From CALKYB01 sp964510575 (GTDB lineage Bacteria > Bdellovibrionota_C > UBA2361 > SZUA-149 > CALKYB01): DNA of 64,000 bases. The position numbers and the translations under genes were made by a program. The notes beneath the pieces were generated by a model that was given only the letters and a program-made list of their open reading frames with translations, was not told the DNA's origin and did not search any database. The stretch's first letter is position 1. Every line of letters begins with the position of its first letter. Shown one piece after another: positions 25,726-34,929 of the stretch. The stretch is from assembly GCA_964510575.1 (NCBI GenBank), contig CAZECN010000003.1, positions 55,246-119,245 on the forward strand, given 5' to 3'.

Positions 25726-25746
25726 GACCATAATATAATCATGGTC
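25726..25746. promoter_or_regulatory. Operator-like inverted repeat upstream of the 748-residue protein
   Basis: GACCAT (25726-25731) and ATGGTC (25741-25746) are a perfect 6-bp inverted repeat with a 9-nt A+T-rich centre containing TATAAT-like sequence. It lies 35 bp before the ATG. The layout (palindrome covering a possible -10) is that of a repressor site, but no regulator is adjacent. Confidence 0.3.
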
Positions 25747-25780
25747 GGTAAATTAGGTTTATTTTCAGAGGATATTAGAA

Positions 25781-28027
25781 ATGACAACACCCGCTGTCGC
25801 ACAAAATACTAACCAAGCTCAACAATCCCAAGAGCAGCAAGTCCGAAGGTCAGGGCTAGAAGGCCAAATGGCACCAATTCAAGAGGCCTACCAAAGAGAC
25901 CTCATCGATATTAGCCGAGGCTTTCCTATGCCTGAAGGTTATTCAGATGCAAGCAAACTAAATCAAAACGAAAAAGCTCTTCTAGCTCAGGCGAAGAAGG
26001 GAAAGGTGTCTATGAAGGATCTTGCCGACAATGGTCATCATAAAATAATTCGATCTCTAGCTGGTAAATGGATGAACGGTAAACAGGTCAGCCAAGCTCG
26101 CCACCAAATGGCAGCAGATATACTTACCACTATACCTGTAGACCAAGTTGAAATGCTCGCAAAGGGCCAAAAGATCCCCAAGGCAATTCAAAGCCAAAAG
26201 TTTCATGGGTACCAACGAAATTATAGGGATACCCAAAAAATCCCAACAGATCGAGATGACAATCGTAGAACTATAGGCAATAGACCTACAGATAACGTTT
26301 GGGATAAGGCTTTAGTGAAAATGGCAAAAGCCGAGCTAGTTTCAAGACAGGGACATATAAAGGGTGCGCAAGAACTAAGAGACCGAAGAGCTAATAACGT
26401 CTTGGCGCAAGAACAAAAGAAAACCCAGCAAGCTCAAAATACGTCTGCCAACATTATCACACCGACAACTACAAATTCTCCTGCAACCGCCGGTATTATT
26501 ACACCGACGATGACAAATTCCCCAGCGAGTGCCGGCATTATTACACCGACGACGACAAACTCTCCTGCAGTAACGCCAGGCTACAGGCCGACAAATACGG
26601 CTAAAGCTGACGCTGCTGGTGTAATACTGAACGGTTCAAAAATTCTAAAAAGAGGTCTAGAGGGTCCAGAGGTTGAAGTACTGTCTGGTTTTCTTAAAGA
26701 ACACGGCTACGATACAGGCACTCCTGCAAACAAGTATGGGCCGGCAACTGAAACTGCAGTTGTGAGAATACAAGAAAAAATCAAAGCTAAGCTTATTGAG
26801 AAAGCCGGAGATGATCCTATTCTAAAAGCTCAAGCTGAAGAGTTTCTAATCGACGGAAGGTTTGGTCCTCAAACGGCAATGTACTCTAGGGAGTTCTTAG
26901 GTTTAGAGAACTATCTTGAGACCGGAAGTATTGAAGCGCAAACAGTCAATCCTCAACCAGAGCCGGAAGCCGAGGTGGAGGCGCAAACAGTCAAACCTCA
27001 AGCGGAACCGAAACCCGAGGTGGAAGCACAAACAGTCAAACCTCAAGCGGAGCCTGAAGCCGAGGTGGAAGCACAAACAGTCAATCCTCAACCAGAGCCG
27101 GAAGCTGAAGTAGTAACTGCTCTTGACTCAACTACGGAATTAACACCCTTGGTAGGTGAAACTCTTTCTTTCGTCGAGAGCAAATTAAATGAGCGCTGGG
27201 TTTCGAAAGCTGACAAGATTGAGATCAACGATGCCATAGCTAAGCTAGACAAAAGCCAAACCGAAGAACTACTAGCTGCCTACAAGGCTAAGCATGAAGG
27301 CCAAACCCTATACGATAAAGTGGACTCTATCGAACAAATCCCGCGTTATTTTAAAGAGCTAAAACTAAGGGCAGAAGGTAAGAAGGCAGATGCAGATGCT
27401 TACGCTCTAGATAGGGCCCTCGATTCTGAAAACTTCGACCGAGTGAAGAACATCTTAGAAAATAGAAGTCCAGAGCAAATCGATAAAATCTATTACGCAT
27501 ACAGTAAACTAGACACTAGTTATATCCCGTTTAATGGAGGAGACGATCTTTACACGGACTTAGAGGACGAGCTCTCTAAGAAAGATTTGAAACTTGTAAA
27601 AGAATACTTAAAAGATGCCCAGACATTTAAGCTCCACTCTCAAGGCGAGCCGACAAGTACTGAGACACAAGAGAATCATCAATATCAACCACTAAGCGTA
27701 ATACCAAGTTTCGGAACAGAAACTTCAGCCGAAGAAAGACAAACAGCTGAAACAAGTGTTAATCTTGATCCAGAAACAATTGAAGAAATTAGCTGGGTCT
27801 CTAGTGTTATAAACGGACAGAATCTTGATGAAATTAAACACCTGGCCACGGTGATCGAAGCTGCCAGACCTGAGGTAGCAAAAACTTTTGCAGAAAACTA
27901 CGAATCAGTAACCAAGAAAAACTTATTATCCGAGCTTGAAGCCTTAAAAGAAAGCAAGAAAAGTAGCGAGCATTACGGCTTCTACGCAAACCCAGCTGAG
28001 GAATTAGCTAAAAAAATTGGGAGCTAA
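25781..28027 (+). CDS. Large repeat-containing protein with peptidoglycan-binding-like domain
   Basis: 748 residues without an N-terminal signal peptide or membrane segment. Residues 1-220 are Gln-rich and basic. About 224-265 hold three 14-residue repeats of the type IITPTTTNSPATAG. About 285-385 resemble a peptidoglycan-binding domain (GLEGPEVEVLSGFLKEHGYD...YGPATETAV...DGRFGPQTA). About 385-444 are four 15-residue EAQTVNPQPEPEAEV-like repeats. The rest is acidic and helical. GAGGA precedes the ATG by 8 nt. It overlaps the convergent actF end by 4 bp. Function unknown; a cell-envelope or exported structural role is possible if a signal-independent route exists. Confidence 0.7.
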   Translation: MTTPAVAQNTNQAQQSQEQQVRRSGLEGQMAPIQEAYQRDLIDISRGFPMPEGYSDASKLNQNEKALLAQAKKGKVSMKDLADNGHHKIIRSLAGKWMNGKQVSQARHQMAADILTTIPVDQVEMLAKGQKIPKAIQSQKFHGYQRNYRDTQKIPTDRDDNRRTIGNRPTDNVWDKALVKMAKAELVSRQGHIKGAQELRDRRANNVLAQEQKKTQQAQNTSANIITPTTTNSPATAGIITPTMTNSPASAGIITPTTTNSPAVTPGYRPTNTAKADAAGVILNGSKILKRGLEGPEVEVLSGFLKEHGYDTGTPANKYGPATETAVVRIQEKIKAKLIEKAGDDPILKAQAEEFLIDGRFGPQTAMYSREFLGLENYLETGSIEAQTVNPQPEPEAEVEAQTVKPQAEPKPEVEAQTVKPQAEPEAEVEAQTVNPQPEPEAEVVTALDSTTELTPLVGETLSFVESKLNERWVSKADKIEINDAIAKLDKSQTEELLAAYKAKHEGQTLYDKVDSIEQIPRYFKELKLRAEGKKADADAYALDRALDSENFDRVKNILENRSPEQIDKIYYAYSKLDTSYIPFNGGDDLYTDLEDELSKKDLKLVKEYLKDAQTFKLHSQGEPTSTETQENHQYQPLSVIPSFGTETSAEERQTAETSVNLDPETIEEISWVSSVINGQNLDEIKHLATVIEAARPEVAKTFAENYESVTKKNLLSELEALKESKKSSEHYGFYANPAEELAKKIGS
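26933..27112 (+). repeat. Four tandem 45-bp coding repeats
   Basis: Four in-frame copies of a 15-codon unit (consensus EAQTV-N/K-PQ-P/A-EPEAEV) lie inside the 748-residue protein. Copies 1 and 4 encode the same peptide (NPQPEPEAEV) and copies 2 and 3 share KPQAEP, an ABBA-like pattern that suggests unequal crossing-over. They make a Pro/Glu-rich flexible linker between the peptidoglycan-binding-like domain and the C-terminal helical half. Confidence 0.85.
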
Positions 28028-29313
28028 ACCTCAGCGTAAAGATCCCCAAAAGGCATAAGTGGAACTTTCTCTAAGTAAGAGAAACAGCAGAGAAGGAAAG
28101 CTCCCATAAAACCCGCATATATCCCAATATCCATCAGGTCTAGTGGAATATTCTCCGGGTAAAGAGTCGGTGCAAACAATATATACTGCTGAAGCCAAAG
28201 CCCCACAGCTACAATAGTTCCAGTCGCTGCGAGAAGAAAAGGAACTTGCTTAACGTCCCTACTTAAACCCAGAAAAAATGGCACAACAAAACAAGCACCA
28301 AAAACTGTCCAAGCCAGCGTATGCCAAGGCTCTTGTCGTAGTCTAATAATCACCCAGCCGGTCTCTTCAGGAATATTACCGTACCACATTGGAAGGTAGT
28401 GGCTCCAAAACATATAAGCCCAGAAAATTCCAAAACCAAAAAGGAGTTTACCCGCGTCATGCAAAGTTCTTCGCTCAATCTTTGCCTTAAACAGAGGGTG
28501 AAACTTTCTAAGCCAGGGAACTGAAATTCCAACCCAGGCAAAAGTTAGGTAGGCTCCACCCATAAAATAAAGCACGCCATAAAGAGTTGAATACCAGTGA
28601 TAATCAACTGACATTATCTGGTCAAAAGCTACCAGCGACATCACCAAGCTATAGACAATGATTAAAACTGGTGAAAGCCGGCCCATATTGCCTGTAATCT
28701 CAGCAATGGCTTGTTTTGTATTACTACCGAAACCAGAAACGTATCGATCGTAACGCTTATCAGCCCAGCGTTCTTTAGCATCTGAAGAAAGGTCTACTAG
28801 CCCACCTCTAATTGCCCCAATGTCTCTACTCAGCGAGTAAGAGATAAGCTTCTTAGCCAAAAAAGCAAAAATAAGAATTGCAATTAAGTCCCGAGAGTAT
28901 AGAAACTTGGGAGTAAGCCATCCTTCCTTACCAATAGCAGGCTCATGCACCCACTGAAAAAGCTCTCCAGCATTAAAGTAGAGAGCAATCATCGGAAGAA
29001 CAGAGAACAAAAGAAAAACGTGAGCTGATTCAAAGACCCTTCTCAAAGGTCTTGACCACTGAGCATTACAAATCTGAAATACAGCAGCAAAGCAGCTAGC
29101 GGCGGCTGAAAGTAAGAACCAATAAATAAAGTTAACTTGCAAGCTAACCAAAGCGGCTCTCTTATCTCCACCATACTTAAGAAAGAAGGTAGCAGCTCCA
29201 ACCAGAATGAGGATGAACAATAAAGCCTTAAGCCAAATTGGCGCTTTTAGCGGCCCTGCCTCACAAATCGCCTTTGCGTCTTTTAAACTTACTGGAGATG
29301 GAGAATGCGACAT
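28024..29313 (-). CDS. actF: Alternative complex III, quinol:cytochrome c oxidoreductase membrane subunit F (NrfD-like)
   Basis: 429 residues, about ten transmembrane helices, related to the NrfD/PsrC family like ActC. Subunit F is the second large membrane subunit of alternative complex III and sits beside the quinol-binding ActC. Recognisable parts are VAFDQIMSVDYHWYSTLYGVLYF and FWSHYLPMWYGNIPEE. It closes the actABCDEF operon. No actG or cytochrome oxidase gene follows; the next gene is the convergent repeat protein, overlapping by 4 bp. Confidence 0.92.
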   Translation of the reverse strand: MSHSPSPVSLKDAKAICEAGPLKAPIWLKALLFILILVGAATFFLKYGGDKRAALVSLQVNFIYWFLLSAAASCFAAVFQICNAQWSRPLRRVFESAHVFLLFSVLPMIALYFNAGELFQWVHEPAIGKEGWLTPKFLYSRDLIAILIFAFLAKKLISYSLSRDIGAIRGGLVDLSSDAKERWADKRYDRYVSGFGSNTKQAIAEITGNMGRLSPVLIIVYSLVMSLVAFDQIMSVDYHWYSTLYGVLYFMGGAYLTFAWVGISVPWLRKFHPLFKAKIERRTLHDAGKLLFGFGIFWAYMFWSHYLPMWYGNIPEETGWVIIRLRQEPWHTLAWTVFGACFVVPFFLGLSRDVKQVPFLLAATGTIVAVGLWLQQYILFAPTLYPENIPLDLMDIGIYAGFMGAFLLCCFSYLEKVPLMPFGDLYAEV

Positions 29314-29356
29314 TTTTTACTAGTCCTGATAATTGCCCTAAGACTTGCTTTAAAAG

Positions 29357-29953
29357 CTACTTATTACTTTTTTCTTTGGCTACCTTCCGAGTTGGACGCT
29401 TCATTCCTCCAACGTCCTTACCCTGAAGAAATTTTAGATAATTTACGATGTCCCAAATCTCGGCATGAGAAAACTTAAAGCCATAGCGAGGCATGTTGGA
29501 ACCACCGTTGTAAATGACACCAAACACTTTCCCCTCGGGACTGTTTTTATAAAAATCTGTAAGCAGGTTCGGAACACCGAGCGAACCCTCAAGTCCAACT
29601 GGCCCGTCCCCTAATCCTGTCTTACCATGGCAAGCCCAGCAGTTAGCATTGTAAAGCCTCTGACCACGCCAAACAGAATTCGTTCCGAAAACCTGAGGGT
29701 TTTTTAACTTCTCGCCAGCTTCATCATTGGTCATCTTAAAAGGAGTAAAACCCAAAGGCACTGTTCCCTTGGCAGGCGCTCGAGCAATCTCGTTCGCCTT
29801 GTAGGACTCTTGCTTATACATATCAATGTCCCAAGGCAAAGCACTTGCCTTGTTACTCAACAAACAAACCACCAAAGTAATGAAAATCACCATGGCCAGT
29901 AATGTAGAGTTGCCTTTCCTTCCCTTAACAGGATTTTTAAACCTAGCGGACAT
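29357..29953 (-). CDS. actE: Alternative complex III, monohaem cytochrome c subunit E
   Basis: 198 residues with an N-terminal hydrophobic anchor/signal (LLAMVIFITLVVCLL, about residues 17-32) and one c-type haem site CWACH in NANCWACHGKTGLGDGPVG. A later Met in NMPRYGF is a candidate sixth ligand. Subunit E takes electrons from the Fe-S/pentahaem part of the complex and passes them to periplasmic cytochrome c or an oxidase. Its start overlaps actD by 11 nt. Confidence 0.92.
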   Translation of the reverse strand: MSARFKNPVKGRKGNSTLLAMVIFITLVVCLLSNKASALPWDIDMYKQESYKANEIARAPAKGTVPLGFTPFKMTNDEAGEKLKNPQVFGTNSVWRGQRLYNANCWACHGKTGLGDGPVGLEGSLGVPNLLTDFYKNSPEGKVFGVIYNGGSNMPRYGFKFSHAEIWDIVNYLKFLQGKDVGGMKRPTRKVAKEKSNK

Positions 29954-30464
29954 ATTGCACCTCCGTATTCTCAGCTCCTAGATTGCTGAAAATTTCCTCC
30001 ACATCCTCGTTTTTACTTCTTGGAACCTTGACCGCTAAACCAAAGCGATTGTTACTAAACTCTGGCCGGTGCGCCGGATTTTGAAAAATATTCGGAACTC
30101 GAGCAAAATGCCCCATACTGGCTAGAGTAAAGATTGCTCCTAACAAAATAGTGCACTCAAAAGCGACGACGACGAAAGCAGGAACAGAAATCAGAGACTT
30201 GGCACTGGTTCTGATTGGGTAGTCAACGCTCATAAAAGAGGTAAAAAGAAAGGCTCCTAAACAACCTGTTAGGGCACCTAACAAAGTAAAGCGTCGCACC
30301 GGGCTTCTCTTCTTTCCTCTAAACATTTCATCTTCCAAATCATGGTTAGGAAGAGGAGAGAAAAGTTGAACTTCATCAAAGCCAGCTTCTCTTAACTTCA
30401 CAATTGCCTTTTGAGTATCGTCTGCGAACTCAAAGGAACCAATAACTATATTCTCGTCAGCCAT
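29943..30464 (-). CDS. actD: Alternative complex III, membrane subunit D (DUF3341)
   Basis: 173 residues: an N-terminal soluble region (ENIVIGSFEFADDTQKAIVKL) followed by two transmembrane helices near residues 65-85 and 95-120 and a C-terminal soluble tail (NRFGLAVKVP...). This is the DUF3341 layout always found with ActC and ActF. Its role is structural, packing against the NrfD-like subunits. It lies between actC and actE with an 11-nt overlap to the latter. Confidence 0.92.
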   Translation of the reverse strand: MADENIVIGSFEFADDTQKAIVKLREAGFDEVQLFSPLPNHDLEDEMFRGKKRSPVRRFTLLGALTGCLGAFLFTSFMSVDYPIRTSAKSLISVPAFVVVAFECTILLGAIFTLASMGHFARVPNIFQNPAHRPEFSNNRFGLAVKVPRSKNEDVEEIFSNLGAENTEVQYVR

Positions 30465-30507
30465 CTTGTCTCCAGTGGCAGGCCCTTAGGCCGCGTCTCC
30501 TTTAAAT

Positions 30508-31851
30508 TTAATGATCATGACCCTCTCGAGTCGGTGGCTCAATGGTTTCCTTGATTTCAGTCAATGCAAAAGAAGGAAACAACTTGATAAAAGCCAGGAA
30601 GAACATAAAGAACCAACCAAAAGATCCAATAGTTATTCCGACCTCAACCCATGAAAAGTTATATCCACCCCAACTAGAAGGTAGAAACTCTCTAGAAAGT
30701 GATTGGATGATAATATTAAAACGCTCGAACCACATTCCAATATTGATAAAAATAGAAAGAACGAATAACCATACGAGATTAGTTCTGCACCATTTAAACC
30801 AAAGGGAGGCGGGAGCAACGCAGTTACAGAACACCATCAACCAGAAAGCGAAGGCGTACTCTCCAAACGGTCTGAACCAAAACTGATAACGCTCATAAGT
30901 ATTGTTACTATACCAAGCTACAAAGAACTCGATGGTGTAGGCGTAGGTCAATATCCCAGAGGTAAAAAGAATTAGCTGACTGATTTTCTCAAAATGCCAT
31001 TCAGTCAGGTAGTTCTCCAGATTGAAGGCCTTTCTCAGGGGAATAATAATGGTTAGCACCATCGCTAATCCTGAGAAAATAGCTCCAGCCACAAAGTATG
31101 GCGGGAAGATGGTAGTATGCCAGCCAGGCACGTTACCCATCGCAAAGTCCCAAGATACAACCGAGTGAACCGAAAGTACCAGCGGAGTAGCAAGAGCTGC
31201 AAAGAAACCATAAGCGGCCATATAGTGACGCCAGTTCCTATCACTTCCCTGCCAACCTAAAGAGGTCAAGGTGTATAAGGTTCTTCTAAACGGACTCTTA
31301 GCTCTATCCCTAGCAGCGGCGATGTCCGGAATTAATCCAATAATAAAGAAGAGTACCGAAACAGTCAGGTAAGTACTAACAGCAAATACGTCCCAAAGAA
31401 GCGGGCTTCTAAAGTTTACCCAAAGGTATCTTTGGTTTGGATAAGGCAGTAGCCAATAAAAGTTCCAAGGACGACCAAGGTGAATGATTGGAAATAGCCC
31501 TGCAGTAGCAACAGCAAATACCGTCATGGCCTCAGCTACTCTATAAATTGGAACTCGCCATTTAGCTCTAAACAGAAAGAGAACAGCAGAAATCAAAGTT
31601 CCAGAGTGAGCAATACCGACCCAGAATACAAAGTCAGTAATATAAACACCCCACATGATCGGGTGAGTAATCCCCGCCATACCAATTCCGTAGTATAATT
31701 GTGTACCCCAGGAAAAGAACAAGAGGGCCACACCACAAAGAGCAGTGGCAAAAAGAATCATCCAGGTTGCCCCTGGAGGCTCAAGAGTCTTTAGGATATC
31801 CCGGTCAACTCTTTCGTAATCAGTATTTGGATCTTCAAAAAGCTTAATCAT
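30508..31851 (-). CDS. actC: Alternative complex III, quinol-oxidising membrane subunit C (NrfD-like)
   Basis: 447 residues with about ten transmembrane helices and NrfD/PsrC family features. These include GITHPIMWGVYITDFVFWVG, HSGTLISAVLFLFRAKWR, and the histidine-containing LSVHSVVSWDFA. ActC is thought to hold the quinol-binding site near the Fe-S subunit ActB and couple its oxidation to proton movement. It starts 18 bp after actB in a tightly packed operon. Confidence 0.95.
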   Translation of the reverse strand: MIKLFEDPNTDYERVDRDILKTLEPPGATWMILFATALCGVALLFFSWGTQLYYGIGMAGITHPIMWGVYITDFVFWVGIAHSGTLISAVLFLFRAKWRVPIYRVAEAMTVFAVATAGLFPIIHLGRPWNFYWLLPYPNQRYLWVNFRSPLLWDVFAVSTYLTVSVLFFIIGLIPDIAAARDRAKSPFRRTLYTLTSLGWQGSDRNWRHYMAAYGFFAALATPLVLSVHSVVSWDFAMGNVPGWHTTIFPPYFVAGAIFSGLAMVLTIIIPLRKAFNLENYLTEWHFEKISQLILFTSGILTYAYTIEFFVAWYSNNTYERYQFWFRPFGEYAFAFWLMVFCNCVAPASLWFKWCRTNLVWLFVLSIFINIGMWFERFNIIIQSLSREFLPSSWGGYNFSWVEVGITIGSFGWFFMFFLAFIKLFPSFALTEIKETIEPPTREGHDH

Positions 31852-31869
31852 CGAAATCTCGCCACTAAA

Positions 31870-34866
31870 CTAGTGATGCCCCCCACTCTTACCATCCTCG
31901 TGATGTTCTTTTTTCTTAGAACCCATTCCCTCTGGCGTAACTTTAGCCATGTAGGTAACAGCAGGTTGGGTATTAATTTGAGAGTCTAGAACCTTATAGC
32001 CTCTATCACTTTTTGAATTCTTATAGACTTCACTACTTTCGTCGTTCAGGTCTCCAAAAGTTATAGCTCCAGTCGGACAAGTAGACTGACAAGCGGTTTG
32101 AATTTCGCCGTCTTTGACTTTCCTACCTTCGTTCTTGGCATTGTTTGTTCCCTCTCGAATCCTCTGCACACAGAAGGAACATTTCTCCATAACCCCAACT
32201 GTTCGAACAGTCACATCCGGGTTGAGCTGCATATCAAGAGGTTCTGGCCATGAGTAATGAAACCAGTTGAAACGCCTAACTTTATAACTACAGTTGTTCG
32301 AGCAATAACGAGTTCCAACGCAACGGTTATAAACCATCGCGTTTAAACCTTCTTCGTTATGATAAGTGGCGTAAACAGGACAGACTGGCTCACAAGGTGC
32401 ATTACCACAATGCTGGCACATCATTGGCTGAAAGCCTGTAACCGGCTTATCAGCGCCCTCTTCCTCTTCTTCGTAACGATCTATTCGAAGCCATGACATT
32501 TCTCTGGCTTCTTCACAAAGCTCCTTACCAACAACAGGGATATTATTCTCAGCGTAACAGGCTACAACGCAAGCAGAGCAACCTGTGCAACTGGCTAAGT
32601 CGATAGACATTCCCCAGCGATAATTAACGTGCTCCATCTGATGGTACATCTGCTTAGGCTCGTCTTGTGGCCCAAGTGCTAGAAGATCGTGATGGCCGCC
32701 TTTATGGTGCTGGTCAGGTTGAGTCCAACCCTCGGGGTGATCTTTGTGTTCCCCATGGTGACCGCCTTTGTGCTCACCTGCTTCAACCGTTCGAATAATT
32801 CCCCGGTCAAACTGATTAGTGAACTCTTGAGTTTTAACGAAAGCATCATCGCTTGAACCCTTACGAACTCCACCGATAGAGACCACTCGAGAACCGTCAC
32901 TTCCCAAAACGGAAAGAGGGTTAACCCCAATTCCATTGGCGTAACGCCCCATAGAACGGTGACCCTGCCCTATTGGAACAGCTACTAAAGCGGGGTGAAT
33001 GTTCTTAGTTGGGTAAGCAGGAACTTCAATAGCTCCGTGCTCTGAGGAAACTTGAATGAGGTCACCCTCTTCAACTCCCATCTCTTTGGCTTTATCTTTA
33101 TGAATCTCAGCCCAGCTTCCCCAAACAACCGAAGTCAATGGGTTAGGTAGTTCTTGCAACCAAGGTCGGTTAGCAGAACTACCGTCAATGGAAGCGATTG
33201 TAGGAAAAGCCATCAATACCTCACTGGCCGAAGCTTTGTTAGCCTTAAGCTCCCCAACTCCCTGTCCAGAAAAAGAAGCTCCAGCACCTTTTTCTAAAGC
33301 AGAACTCCAGTCACCACCCAGCTCTACAAACTTGTTCCAGCGATTATCAAAATCAGCTTCACCAGCTCTAGCCTTCCACTGAGCTTGAATATACTCCAGG
33401 TAACTTTCGGCCTCACCAAACTGATGATCTAAAGCCGCGGCAATTGAAACTAATGTGTCACCCAAGCCTTGAGTCTCATAAAGAGGCTGCATAGCTGGCT
33501 GGTTCAAAGAGTAAAGCCCAGGACGACTGTTGTCATCTGACCATGACTCAAAAGAAGTACTCGCTGGCAATATTACGTTTGAGTAACCAGCTGTTTCATC
33601 CAAGTTAACAGCCAAGGTAGCAATAAAAGGAATCTTACTCAGAGCTTTCTCAATTCCAAGAGACTTTGGCGCACTGTAAACTGGGTTAACGCCTGAGACG
33701 ATCAATGCTGCAACTTTACCAGCGTTTGCAATCAGCTCAGCCACAGCTTCTCTGGAACTCTTAACCGGAGCGCTACCCTTAGAAACTAAAACTGTTTTTC
33801 CAACATTACCAAGGATACTGTTTATTGCATTTGCAAGAACCGCCGCAGTAACAGCATTTTCACCACTGGCTGCAGGGCCACCGGCAACTACAATTGAAGT
33901 CTTAGACGCAGCTAGCGAATTAGCCATCTGATCAATGACAGACTGATCTACACCCGACTCTAGACCCGAAGTTAGAGATTCAACCTTAGAAACCAATGCT
34001 GCTGCATTCCCAACGCCACCCTTCTTTTTTCCCACTGCTTTCAGTAGCTCTACTAGAACCTTAAGTTCTGAACCTGGGGCGTTCATTACCCATTTGTCAG
34101 CATTAGCGGCGGTCAGTGATAGGCGAGGCTCAACATGAAAAAATTTGCTTGGATGATGACTGTCAGATCTTTTCTCACTCCACTGGCGAGAGAACTCAAC
34201 TGGAGAGATCCAAGTTTCAAGAAAATCAGCTCCAATACTAACGATTGTTTCAGCTCCAGTGAAATCATAACTAACTCTAGAACCCTCACCAAAAGAAGCC
34301 TCCGCCGCTAGATCAACACTATCCTGCCCAGAAATATCGTATTCGACATGCTTTAGGGCCGGGAACTGCTTGGAGAAGTCTGAAACAATCGAAGCTTGCG
34401 ATCCACTTAAACGGCCAGTCAACAAAACTACATCTTTTCCAGCGGCCGCTCCCTTAATAGCGTCTGCAACTTGTTTTATTCCAGCTTTCCAATCTGCCGG
34501 GGCGAAAGCTCCTCCACCCGCCTCACGAACCAATGGCTCACGAACACGGTCTGGGTCGTAGAGAGTCTGAAGAGTAGATTGTCCAAGAGCACAAAGCTTT
34601 CCCTGGTTAATTGGATGCTTGGGGTTACCTTCGACCTTAACTGCCCTTCCCTCACGAGTTCTAACCAAAACTCCGCACTTAGTGTCACAGCCACCGCAAG
34701 TACCGGAATACCAAGCGGCGACTCCCGGAACAACTTCATCAGGCTGAACTACGTAAGGAATAATTTTTTCTGGAATGTCACCAGCGCAACCACTGGCAGC
34801 CAGACCAGAGGTGGCTCCTACTACTTTAAGGAAGTCCCTTCGACTATAACCCTTCTTCTCTGACAT
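31870..34866 (-). CDS. actB: Alternative complex III, Tat-exported Fe-S protein B (molybdopterin-oxidoreductase-like and ferredoxin-like fusion)
   Basis: 998 residues. The N-terminus is a Tat signal (YSRRDFLKVVGATSGLAASG) ending at a Cys that may be lipidated. Residues about 50-700 resemble a molybdopterin oxidoreductase; a CGGCDTKCGV cysteine set is kept but this family carries no molybdenum. After a His/Gly-rich linker, the C-terminal 230 residues carry four ferredoxin-like cysteine groups (CTGCSACVVAC, CQHCGNAPCEPVC, CVGTRYCSNNC, CSFCVQR with CQSTC). It relays electrons from ActC quinol to the haem subunits on the periplasmic side. Confidence 0.96.
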   Translation of the reverse strand: MSEKKGYSRRDFLKVVGATSGLAASGCAGDIPEKIIPYVVQPDEVVPGVAAWYSGTCGGCDTKCGVLVRTREGRAVKVEGNPKHPINQGKLCALGQSTLQTLYDPDRVREPLVREAGGGAFAPADWKAGIKQVADAIKGAAAGKDVVLLTGRLSGSQASIVSDFSKQFPALKHVEYDISGQDSVDLAAEASFGEGSRVSYDFTGAETIVSIGADFLETWISPVEFSRQWSEKRSDSHHPSKFFHVEPRLSLTAANADKWVMNAPGSELKVLVELLKAVGKKKGGVGNAAALVSKVESLTSGLESGVDQSVIDQMANSLAASKTSIVVAGGPAASGENAVTAAVLANAINSILGNVGKTVLVSKGSAPVKSSREAVAELIANAGKVAALIVSGVNPVYSAPKSLGIEKALSKIPFIATLAVNLDETAGYSNVILPASTSFESWSDDNSRPGLYSLNQPAMQPLYETQGLGDTLVSIAAALDHQFGEAESYLEYIQAQWKARAGEADFDNRWNKFVELGGDWSSALEKGAGASFSGQGVGELKANKASASEVLMAFPTIASIDGSSANRPWLQELPNPLTSVVWGSWAEIHKDKAKEMGVEEGDLIQVSSEHGAIEVPAYPTKNIHPALVAVPIGQGHRSMGRYANGIGVNPLSVLGSDGSRVVSIGGVRKGSSDDAFVKTQEFTNQFDRGIIRTVEAGEHKGGHHGEHKDHPEGWTQPDQHHKGGHHDLLALGPQDEPKQMYHQMEHVNYRWGMSIDLASCTGCSACVVACYAENNIPVVGKELCEEAREMSWLRIDRYEEEEEGADKPVTGFQPMMCQHCGNAPCEPVCPVYATYHNEEGLNAMVYNRCVGTRYCSNNCSYKVRRFNWFHYSWPEPLDMQLNPDVTVRTVGVMEKCSFCVQRIREGTNNAKNEGRKVKDGEIQTACQSTCPTGAITFGDLNDESSEVYKNSKSDRGYKVLDSQINTQPAVTYMAKVTPEGMGSKKKEHHEDGKSGGHH

Positions 34867-34929
34867 AAACTTGATACCTGTCTTAGCTACCTGCTCAAAT
34901 AACTCTTCTAAAAATCTCTATTCGCGACT

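Noticed and set aside
26903..27091. 62-codon minus-strand ORF with periodic sequence
   Set aside because: Its periodicity simply mirrors the 45-bp coding repeats of the plus-strand gene.
26933..27112. CRISPR-like direct repeats
   Set aside because: The repeats are contiguous, in frame and without unique spacers. They are coding repeats in a Pro/Glu-rich linker.
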